Assembly (NCBI GenBank): GCA_035293985.1 | Contig: DATGLS010000017.1 | Location: 1 to 64,000 of the forward strand | Direction: 5' to 3' | DNA from: JAVDCA01 sp035293985 | GTDB taxonomy: Bacteria > Pseudomonadota > Alphaproteobacteria > Rhizobiales > Xanthobacteraceae | DNA: 64,000 nt | In this document: positions 25,364-32,353 of the stretch, piece by piece | Layout of the letters: every line of letters begins with the position of its first letter | Position numbering within the stretch: position 1 is the stretch's first letter | Translations under genes and position numbers: made by a program | Notes under the pieces: generated by a model | The model's input: the letters and a program-made list of their open reading frames with translations, nothing else | The model's database searches: none | Told to the model about the DNA's origin: nothing

Positions 25364-26353
25364 ATGAAAGAAACGATGAAATACGTCGCCATCGTCTTGT
25401 TCAGTCTCTGCGTCGGGATCGGCTCCGCGCGGGCCGCCGAGCCGAAACCCGATCCGGCCGACGCTTTCCTCGCGCGCGCCAAGACCGCGGCGGCATTCGA
25501 CTTCACCGGCACGCTCGTACGCGTCTGTGTCGCACCGCAGACCGCGCCCGGCGCCGATGTGGCGCCCGGCCCGGCGCCCGCGCGCGACACCTGGTACACG
25601 GATCCAGCGAAGGTGTTCGATGATCTTTATTTCGTCGGCACCAAGATCCACTCCTCGTGGGCACTCACCACGAGCCAGGGCATCATCCTGATCGACACGC
25701 TCTACGACTACGCCTCCGAGGAGGCGATCGTCGGCGGCCTGAAGAAGCTCGGCCTCGACCCCGCATTGGTGAAATACGTCATCATCAGCCACGGCCACCT
25801 CGACCACGTGGGCGGCGCCAAGCTGATGCAGGACCGCTTCGGATCTCGCCTCGTCATGGGCGGCCCCGACTGGGACATGATCGAGCAGTCGGTCCACCGC
25901 TTCCCCAACGGCAAGCCGAAGCGCGACATCACGGCCACCGACGGACAGAAGATCACCCTCGGCGACACCAGTGTGACCATCGTGACGACGCCCGGGCACA
26001 CGGCCGGCACGCTGTCGCTGATTTTCCAGGTGAAGGATCACGGCAGGCCGCTGACTGTCGCCTACAACGGCGGCACCGCGTTCAACTTCGTCAACGACGT
26101 CGCGCACTTCGACACCTACATCGCGTCACAACGCAAGTTCGCCAAGGCGGCCGCCGATGCGGGGGCGACGATCCTGATGTCGAACCATTCCGAGTTCGAC
26201 AACGCCGTCACCAAGATCAAGATGATGGCCGCCCGCAACCCGGGCGAGCCGCACCCGTTCGAGATCGGCGCCGACGCCGTCGCGCGCTATTTCAAGGTGA
26301 CCGAGGAATGCGCCGGGCTCGCCCGCTGGAAGCTGCAGCAGGCCGCGAAGTAG
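25364..26353 (+). CDS. Metallo-beta-lactamase-fold hydrolase, secreted, subclass B3-like
   Basis: The 329-residue protein begins with a Sec signal peptide (KYVAIVLFSLCVGIGSARAAE). The zinc site HGHLDH follows in IISHGHLDHVGG, then GHTAGTLS with the next histidine ligand and SNHSEFD with the last one. The order and spacing resemble subclass B3 beta-lactamase-like enzymes, but many such proteins hydrolyse lactones or thioesters, so no resistance function can be claimed. The start is ATG with GGGAGG upstream. It stands alone between a pseudogene and a repeat. Confidence 0.85.
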   Translation: MKETMKYVAIVLFSLCVGIGSARAAEPKPDPADAFLARAKTAAAFDFTGTLVRVCVAPQTAPGADVAPGPAPARDTWYTDPAKVFDDLYFVGTKIHSSWALTTSQGIILIDTLYDYASEEAIVGGLKKLGLDPALVKYVIISHGHLDHVGGAKLMQDRFGSRLVMGGPDWDMIEQSVHRFPNGKPKRDITATDGQKITLGDTSVTIVTTPGHTAGTLSLIFQVKDHGRPLTVAYNGGTAFNFVNDVAHFDTYIASQRKFAKAAADAGATILMSNHSEFDNAVTKIKMMAARNPGEPHPFEIGADAVARYFKVTEECAGLARWKLQQAAK

Positions 26354-26382
26354 CAGGCGGACGCTAAGCAGAGAATTAGAGC

Positions 26383-26468
26383 CGTCATGGCCGGGCTTGT
26401 CCCGCCCATCCACGTCTTTGCGGCCAGCAAGAAAGACGTGGATGCCCGGGACAAGCACGGGCACGACG
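26383..26468. repeat. Intergenic palindromic repeat, family B copy 4
   Basis: It starts CGTCATGGCCGGGCTTGTCC, has inner arms CATCCACGTCTTT and AAAGACGTGGATG, and ends GGGACAAGCACGGGCACGAC. It lies between two convergent genes. Confidence 0.8.
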
Positions 26469-26474
26469 GCGATG

Positions 26475-27488
26475 TTATTCCTTGCCCTGCGTCAGCACGA
26501 TGCGGCCGCGCACGCGGCGGTCGCGGATGTCGACCAGCGCGGTCTGGAAATCGGTGATCGGCATGATGGTGACCGGGGCCGGCTTGATCTTGCCGGCTTC
26601 GTACAGGCCGAAGATTTCCGCGAAGCAGGCCGCCATCTGGCCGGGCATGCGCTTGCGATAATCGGAGATCTGCAGCCCGCTCACCTCGATGTTCTTCACC
26701 AGGAGGTAGTTCGCCTGGATGGTGGGAATACGGCCGGCCGCAAAGCCGATCACGACCAGCCGGCCGCGCCAGGCGACGGCGCGGATCGCCGCGGCGAAGA
26801 TGTCGCCGCCGACGGGATCGAGCACGACGTCGGCGCCGCGGTTGTTGGTGACCTCGTACACCTGCGCGCGCAGGCTGTCGTTGAGGTTCGAACGCGACAG
26901 GTCGATCACGACGTCGGCGCCGGCGTCACGGGCGATGTCGGCCTTGTCCCAACTCGACACGCCGGCGAGAACCTTTGCGCCGATCGCCTTGGCGAGTTGC
27001 ACCGCCGCGAGCCCGACGCCGCCGGTCGCGCCGAGGACGAGCACGGTGTCGCCGTGGTGATAGCGCGCGCGGTCGCGCAGCGCGAACCATGCGGTATCGT
27101 AGGCGAGCGCCATGGCGGCGGCATCGTCGAACGACATGCGGTCGGGCAGCTTGTAGCATTGCGTCTCGGGCACCGTGACGAACTCGGCGTAGCCGCCCTG
27201 CTCCGCCATGGTGAGCACGCGGTCACCGACCTTGAACTGCTTCACGGCCGCGCCAACGTCGACCACGATCCCGGCCGGCAGCTTGCCCGGCACGAACGGC
27301 AGCTCGGGGCGAAACTGGTACTGGCCGCCCATGACCAGCAGGTCGACGAAGTTGGCGGCGGTCGCGCGGATCTCGACCAGGACGTCATGCGGCCCGGGCT
27401 CGGGCTTTGGAAACTCGCCGTACTCGGCGTCCTCGACCGGGCCGAACTCGCGCACGATCACGGCGCGCATGGTATTCGCTTCGCTCAT
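26475..27488 (-). CDS. NADPH:quinone oxidoreductase family protein (zinc-free MDR)
   Basis: The 337-residue protein has the medium-chain dehydrogenase/reductase fold: an N-terminal GroES-like domain (PHDVLVEIRATAANFVDLLV, GDRVLTMAEQGGYAEF) and a nucleotide-binding domain with VLVLGATGGVGLAAVQLAKA. No structural zinc cysteines are present, which fits the quinone oxidoreductase branch. Its ATG overlaps the stop of the acyl-CoA ligase upstream, so the two are translationally coupled and probably act in one pathway. In such pairs the reductase may act on an enoyl-CoA, but that is inference. Confidence 0.88.
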   Translation of the reverse strand: MSEANTMRAVIVREFGPVEDAEYGEFPKPEPGPHDVLVEIRATAANFVDLLVMGGQYQFRPELPFVPGKLPAGIVVDVGAAVKQFKVGDRVLTMAEQGGYAEFVTVPETQCYKLPDRMSFDDAAAMALAYDTAWFALRDRARYHHGDTVLVLGATGGVGLAAVQLAKAIGAKVLAGVSSWDKADIARDAGADVVIDLSRSNLNDSLRAQVYEVTNNRGADVVLDPVGGDIFAAAIRAVAWRGRLVVIGFAAGRIPTIQANYLLVKNIEVSGLQISDYRKRMPGQMAACFAEIFGLYEAGKIKPAPVTIMPITDFQTALVDIRDRRVRGRIVLTQGKE

Positions 27489-29251
27489 CCGTGCGCCGCC
27501 TTGGTCGCTCCCCGCACCGGCTCCGGCACGGCACGCCCCTGCGCGATCGCCTCGACGATGTCGCGCTTGCGGATCTTGCCGCTCGGCGTCAGCGGGATGT
27601 GGTCGAGATCGAGAAAATATTCCGGCATGTCGTACTTCGAGAGCCCCTGGGCGTCGAGATGGGCAAGCATATCGGCCGGCGCAAGATGGGCGCCGGCCTT
27701 GCGTACCACGGCGAGGCAGACTTTCTCCCCGAGCCGCGCGTCGGCGACCGGCACGGCGGCGACCCGCTCCACCGCCGGGTGTCGCATCGCCAGGTCCTCG
27801 ATGCGGGCCGGAAAGATGTTGTGGCCGCCGCGGATGATCACGTCCTTCTTGCGCCCCGTGACGCGCAGGTAGCCGCGCGCGTCGACCCAGCCGAGATCGC
27901 CGGTCATGAACCAGCCGTGCGCGTTGAACGCCGCCTCGGTCGCGGCCTGGTCATCGAAATAGCCGAGCATCAGGCTCGCGCCGCGCCCGCCGATCTGCCC
28001 GACCTCGCCGGTCGCGGCCTCGGTGTCGGGTTCGTCGCTGCGCCAGATCTTGAGCTCGTAGCCCGGGCAGGCCTTGCCGCTCGTCTCGACGATCAGCCGC
28101 GCATCGTCGCCCGGCAGCGTGTACTGGTGCGAGCAGGTTTCCGTCATGCCGTAGCCGCTCTGCGGCACGACACCGTGGGCGATGAGCTGCGCCACCACCT
28201 CGCGCGGCGCCGCCGCGCCGGAGATGCGGAAGCCCTTGAGCCGGCCGATGCCCGAAAGCTTGCGCTCGCGCAATTCGCGCAAGAGATCGATCGCGTGCGT
28301 CGGCACGCCGACGAGGAAGCTCGCGCCGGTGTCGATCACCCGATCGATCAGGCTCGCGCCTTTGGGCAAGTCGTGGATCACGAGCTCGCCGCCCGCCGCG
28401 AGCGCCATCACCATGGCGCCGAAGCCGAGATTATGGCTGAGCGGGCTCAGCGAGTAGACGATCGAGTCGGCCTCGATATGCCAATCGGCCGCGATGGCGC
28501 GCGCATTGGCGAGCAGCGTGTTGTCGCTGTGCATCACGCCCTTGGGCGTGCCGGTCGTGCCCGACGTGAAGGCGAGATAGACGATCTGGTTGGGGTCGGT
28601 TTTGGGGTCAGGCGTCATTGCGCGGCGCGCTTCGCGCACCGAAGCAATCCCGCCCGGCTGCCCGGAGATTGCTTCGTGAAGTTTATCCTTGGGCTCGCCG
28701 AAGGCGAGACCCGAGGGCTCGCAATGACGATCGATGGACGAGCCCGGCCATGACGTTGCGGGACCGGACGCGTCAAGTCGATAGACGTGCTTGAGCGTCT
28801 CCATCCCCCCAAGCTCGGCAAAAATATCGCGCCGGTCCGCATCGGCGCCATAGCCCGCTTGCCCGATGAAAGCCGTCGCGCGTGTCCGCCGCAGCAGCTC
28901 GATGATCTCGCCAGCGGTGTGATCACGATGCAACGAAGGGCAGCATACATAGCCGTTGCGCGAGCAGGCGAGCAGCGCCACCACGCTTTCGACCCGGCTC
29001 GGCAGCCATACCAGGACGCGTTCGCCCGGGCGCACGCCACGTGCCGCAAGGTCAGCCGCGAGCCCATCGGCGGCCGCGAGCAGCGTCGCATACCCGACCC
29101 GCCGCGCACGATCACGCAGCGCCGGCTTGTCGGGCGCGCGGCGCGCGTGGTCGCGCACCAGCGAATAGATGGTGTCGTCGCGCCAGTATCCGGCGGCGTA
29201 GTACCGCTTGATCAGCTCGGCGCTGAGCAGCGTCAGCGTGGTGTTGGTCAT
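27485..29251 (-). CDS. AMP-forming acyl-CoA ligase with in-frame palindromic repeat
   Basis: The 588-residue protein has the ANL-family motifs: YLAFTSGTTGTPKGVMHSDN (P-loop), YGMTETC, GWFMTGDLGW and VTGRKKDVIIRGGHN, plus the C-terminal lysine in PLTPSGKIRKRDI. It activates a carboxylate to acyl-CoA through an acyl-AMP. About 40 residues just before the P-loop (CEPSGLAFGEPKDKLHEAIS, then GGIASVREARRAM) are the translation of a family A repeat and have no counterpart in the family. The frame stays open. The start ATG has no clear ribosome binding site and abuts a family F repeat. Downstream is the coupled oxidoreductase. Confidence 0.85.
   Translation of the reverse strand: MTNTTLTLLSAELIKRYYAAGYWRDDTIYSLVRDHARRAPDKPALRDRARRVGYATLLAAADGLAADLAARGVRPGERVLVWLPSRVESVVALLACSRNGYVCCPSLHRDHTAGEIIELLRRTRATAFIGQAGYGADADRRDIFAELGGMETLKHVYRLDASGPATSWPGSSIDRHCEPSGLAFGEPKDKLHEAISGQPGGIASVREARRAMTPDPKTDPNQIVYLAFTSGTTGTPKGVMHSDNTLLANARAIAADWHIEADSIVYSLSPLSHNLGFGAMVMALAAGGELVIHDLPKGASLIDRVIDTGASFLVGVPTHAIDLLRELRERKLSGIGRLKGFRISGAAAPREVVAQLIAHGVVPQSGYGMTETCSHQYTLPGDDARLIVETSGKACPGYELKIWRSDEPDTEAATGEVGQIGGRGASLMLGYFDDQAATEAAFNAHGWFMTGDLGWVDARGYLRVTGRKKDVIIRGGHNIFPARIEDLAMRHPAVERVAAVPVADARLGEKVCLAVVRKAGAHLAPADMLAHLDAQGLSKYDMPEYFLDLDHIPLTPSGKIRKRDIVEAIAQGRAVPEPVRGATKAAHG
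28614..28729. repeat. Palindromic repeat, family A copy 3, inside a coding sequence
   Basis: The element runs from GTCATTGCGCGGCGCGCTTC to GGGCTCGCAATGACG and has the family arms CGAAGCAATC and GATTGCTTCG. It is longer than the other copies because of an extra CTCGCCGAAGGCGAG hairpin. It lies in frame within the acyl-CoA ligase gene. Confidence 0.8.
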
Positions 29252-29253
29252 CG

Positions 29254-29385
29254 GCAAGCGAAGTGACGCCGTTCTTCGAACGGCTATGGGCGGGGTATAC
29301 AGGCGAAGGCACGCAATCTTCAAGGCGCTCATTAATTGGCGCATATTCATCGCCGTTCGAAGAACGGCGTCGCTTCGCTCGCCTG
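29254..29385. repeat. Inverted repeat, family F
   Basis: The left arm GCGAAGTGACGCCGTTCTTC plus GAACGGC and the right arm CGCCGTTCGAAGAACGGCGT plus CGCTTCGCTCGC form a pair of nested palindromes around a spacer of about 70 bp. A single arm occurs inside the composite repeat at 18242. It lies in the divergent gap between the acyl-CoA ligase and the aldolase. Confidence 0.7.
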
Positions 29386-29502
29386 CGTTGGCGGACGGGG
29401 TTCCACTTCGCCGGAACATGCGCTGACGCATGTTGCGCTGCGCCCTGCGCACAAGGCATAACACTCCGCCCGCGCTTTTCTTCCCCCTCCGCAAGGCCTG
29501 CC

Positions 29503-30231
29503 ATGACCATTCTCGACACGCTGCTGGACGAGCTCGTTACCGCGAACCGCATTCTCGCGCGCGAGGAGGTGGTCGACTCCTTCGGGCACATCAGCGCGCG
29601 CCATCCGGAGCGGGTGGACCGCTTTTTCCTGTCGCGCGCGCGGGCGCCGGACTGCATCGAGCGCGAGGACCTGATGGAGTTCACGCTCGAGGGCGAGCCG
29701 GTCGATGCGCGCGGGCGCAAGCCCTATCTCGAGCGCTTCATCCACGGCGCGATCTACGAGGCGAAGCCCGACGTGCACACGGTGGTGCACAATCACTCGC
29801 CGAGCGTGATCCCGTTCGGGGTCACCGGCACCAAGCTCAAGCCGCTGCTGCACACGTGCGCCTGCATGGGCCACGAGGTGCCGATCTGGGATTCGGGCGA
29901 CAAGTTCGGCGACACCAACATGCTGGTGTCGGACATGGCGATGGGCCGCGACCTCGCGCGCGGCCTCGGCGCCCGCCGCACCGCGCTGCTGCGCGGCCAT
30001 GGTTGCGTGGTGACCGGGCGCACCATTCGCGAGGTCGTCTATATCGCGGTCTATCTCGAGCTCAACGCGCGCCTGCAGATGCAGGCGATGAGCATGGGTG
30101 ATATCAAGTTTCTCTCCGCCGGCGAGGTCGAGAAGATCCTCGCCAGCACCGGCGCTGTCGCGTTCGACCGCGCCTGGGAGAACTGGTGCCGCCGTGCCGG
30201 ACGCGAGCCGGGAGCCATGACGGGGGTGTGA
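29503..30231 (+). CDS. Class II aldolase/adducin family protein
   Basis: The 242-residue protein has the class II aldolase fold: a GHISAR motif near residue 28, the metal-binding HNHSPSVIPFGVTG near residue 97 and RGHGCVV near residue 166, whose histidine completes the zinc site. Relatives include fuculose-phosphate aldolase and several decarboxylases, so the reaction cannot be read from sequence. A second, related protein is at 49061. It is divergent from the acyl-CoA ligase. Confidence 0.88.
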   Translation: MTILDTLLDELVTANRILAREEVVDSFGHISARHPERVDRFFLSRARAPDCIEREDLMEFTLEGEPVDARGRKPYLERFIHGAIYEAKPDVHTVVHNHSPSVIPFGVTGTKLKPLLHTCACMGHEVPIWDSGDKFGDTNMLVSDMAMGRDLARGLGARRTALLRGHGCVVTGRTIREVVYIAVYLELNARLQMQAMSMGDIKFLSAGEVEKILASTGAVAFDRAWENWCRRAGREPGAMTGV

Positions 30232-30372
30232 GATTTCAGCCTGGTCCGTGCTCCACTTCATTCTGAGCAGGGAAATAGCTAGACATTACAATCGCGTAAC
30301 GCCTCGAACCTCCTCCACTTCGCGCCTGACGAAGAAGTATGCCGATCGCTCGGCGCCAGACGGAGGAAAACC

Positions 30373-30789
30373 ATGAAACGGATCGTCATCACAACCGCCG
30401 TGCTGCTCGCCACCGAGCTTGCCGCACAGGCTTACCCGGTGGCGAAGTACTACGATCTCATTCGGCCGCACGGACATCCGCGCAGCAATGCCGTCCATCA
30501 GGCCGATCTCGATTTTTGCCATGCGCAGACCGGCCAGAGCCGCTACAGCCCGGACGGGCCGGCGTTCAAGAAATGCATGCTGAGCCGCGGCTATCGCTTC
30601 GTGTCGCAGCGCAATGTCGGCGCGGGTCGAGCCGCGCCATCATACGACCCCGGCCCATCTTACGATCCCACGCCGTCGCCCGACCCCTCGCCGATCGTCG
30701 TCCCGGATCCGAATGCCGTCCCAACGGTGCCGAGCGTGCCGATGTTCGACAGCAACGGGAACATAATCCCCGGCACGGGTGGATTCTAA
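30373..30789 (+). CDS. Small secreted hypothetical protein
   Basis: The 138-residue protein has a signal peptide (KRIVITTAVLLATELAAQAYP), a short middle domain with two cysteines (DFCHAQTG and KKCMLSRGYRF) that could form a disulfide, and a proline/aspartate-rich tail (PSYDPTPSPDPSPIVVPDP). I do not recognise a named family. GGAGG lies six bases before the ATG. It is convergent with cysG, with a family D repeat between them. Function unknown. Confidence 0.75.
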   Translation: MKRIVITTAVLLATELAAQAYPVAKYYDLIRPHGHPRSNAVHQADLDFCHAQTGQSRYSPDGPAFKKCMLSRGYRFVSQRNVGAGRAAPSYDPGPSYDPTPSPDPSPIVVPDPNAVPTVPSVPMFDSNGNIIPGTGGF

Positions 30790-30839
30790 GATCGGTCCTT
30801 GCGCGATCCGACGGCCTGCAGGTTCGAGTCGTCCCGTGC

Positions 30840-30912
30840 GCGTGGGCAAAATCGCCTATGACGCGGGTCCCCGTGCGGATACGCATGAGAACGCGATTTT
30901 GTCCACCCTACG
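30840..30912. repeat. Intergenic palindromic repeat, family D copy 2
   Basis: It starts GCGTGGGCAAAATCGCC and ends CGATTTTGTCCACCCTACG. The last bases overlap the cysG stop codon at 30908-30910, giving TAG on the - strand, as at the coxL-like gene. Confidence 0.7.
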
Positions 30913-32353
30913 CCGTCGCCTCGCTTGCGGGCCTTTGCTCGGCAGCCGATTCCACCTCGGCGAACACCTTGCCGATCATCACCAGCACGGGTCCGGGCGG
31001 CAGCTCGCGCAGCCGCTCGGGCAGATCGCGGATCGGTGCCGCGACCACCGCCTCGCCGGGTCGCGTCGCCCTGACGATCGCGACCGCGGGAGTCGTCGGA
31101 TCGAGACCATTGGCAATACCGGTCGTGACGAGCTGCGCGAGCGTGCGGGCCGGCATGTAGACCACAGTCGTTGCGGTCGGATCCGCGATGCTGCCCCAGT
31201 CGATGTCGCGCGGCAGCTTGCCGTCGGCGCCGTGGCCGGTGACGTATTGCAGGCGGCGCGCCGCCTCGCGATGCGTGAGTGCGACGCCGAGCCGGCTCGC
31301 GGCACCCTGCGCGGCCGTGATGCCTGGCACCACCTCGACGGCGAGACCGGCGGCGCGGGCGGCGGCGAGCTCCTCGCCGCCGCGGCCGAAGATCATCGGG
31401 TCGCCGCCCTTGAGCCGCACCACGCGCTTGCCCGATTTGGCGAGCGTGATCATCAGGTGGTTGATCTCGTCCTGCTTGCAGGCCGGCCCATAGCCGGCCT
31501 TGCCGACCAGCATGCGCTTCGCCTCGCGGCGCGCGAAATCGAGCACGCCGGGGGAGACGAGCTGATCGAACAGGATCACGTCGGCGGCTTGCAGCGCGCG
31601 CACGGCGCGGAGCGTCAGCAGCTCGGGATCGCCCGGTCCAGCGCCGACCAGCGTCACCGAGCCGTGGTCGACCGCCTCGCCCTCGCGCTGTGCGGCGCGC
31701 AGGAGCGCATCGAAGTCCGCCGTTTCCGGCGCCCGGCCCGGATGGGCGACCGCGTGGCCGGTGAACAGCTGCCAGAAGCGCCGTCGCCCGCCGAACGTGA
31801 GGCCTGAATTTTTCACGGCGGTGCGCCAGCGCCGCGCGGCGTCGGCCCAGCGCGCGAAGCCGAGCGGAATCATCGCCTCGATCTTGGCGCGTATCGCCTG
31901 GGCGAAGACCGGGGCGGCGCCGTCGGTCGAGATGCCGACCACCAGCGGAGAACGGTTGACGATGGTGCCGAACGAGAAATCGCTCAACGCCGGCCGGTCG
32001 ACCACGTTGACGGGAACGCCGGCGGCGCGCGCCCGGGAGGCAAAGTGCGTGGCCAGCGCCTCGTCGTCGAACGCGCCGACCGCCAGCGCGGCAGCGGCGA
32101 AATCCGCGTCATCGATCGCGCGACGATGGAGCGTCACATCCGCCGCCTGCGCGGCGGTCATGACCTCTTCCGACGGGTCCGCCGCATAGACGTCGACGTG
32201 CGCGCCGGCAGCAGCAAGCAGCTCGATCTTCCATGCGGCGGCGGCGCTGCCGCCGGCGACGATGGTCCGCTTGCCGGCGAGGGCGAAGAACACCGGCAGC
32301 CGCGCCAGCGCTTCCATGCGCGGCGAGCGGATTTCAGACGGCGACGCGCTCAT
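30908..32353 (-). CDS. cysG: Siroheme synthase, multifunctional CysG
   Basis: The 481-residue protein has two parts. The N-terminal NAD-dependent precorrin-2 dehydrogenase/ferrochelatase domain includes LPVFFALAGKRTIVAGG and NVVDRPALSDFSFGTIVNRS. The C-terminal uroporphyrinogen-III methyltransferase has VTLVGAGPGDPELLTLRAVR, RLKGGDPMIFGRGGEE, VPGITAAQGA and LTHREAARRLQYVTGH. It makes the siroheme needed by the nitrite reductase encoded at 36960. The start ATG overlaps the end of the nitrate reductase gene by 20 bases and has AAGGA upstream. The stop codon is within a repeat. Confidence 0.95.
   Translation of the reverse strand: MSASPSEIRSPRMEALARLPVFFALAGKRTIVAGGSAAAAWKIELLAAAGAHVDVYAADPSEEVMTAAQAADVTLHRRAIDDADFAAAALAVGAFDDEALATHFASRARAAGVPVNVVDRPALSDFSFGTIVNRSPLVVGISTDGAAPVFAQAIRAKIEAMIPLGFARWADAARRWRTAVKNSGLTFGGRRRFWQLFTGHAVAHPGRAPETADFDALLRAAQREGEAVDHGSVTLVGAGPGDPELLTLRAVRALQAADVILFDQLVSPGVLDFARREAKRMLVGKAGYGPACKQDEINHLMITLAKSGKRVVRLKGGDPMIFGRGGEELAAARAAGLAVEVVPGITAAQGAASRLGVALTHREAARRLQYVTGHGADGKLPRDIDWGSIADPTATTVVYMPARTLAQLVTTGIANGLDPTTPAVAIVRATRPGEAVVAAPIRDLPERLRELPPGPVLVMIGKVFAEVESAAEQRPASEATA

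Noticed and set aside
25364..26353. An antibiotic resistance gene (B3 metallo-beta-lactamase)
   Set aside because: The zinc ligands fit the fold, but the fold serves many hydrolases and nothing else in sequence or context shows beta-lactam activity.
30805..30850. A tRNA T-arm-like sequence (GCAGGTTCGAGTC)
   Set aside because: The 5-bp T stem cannot close, and no acceptor, D or anticodon arms are found on either side.
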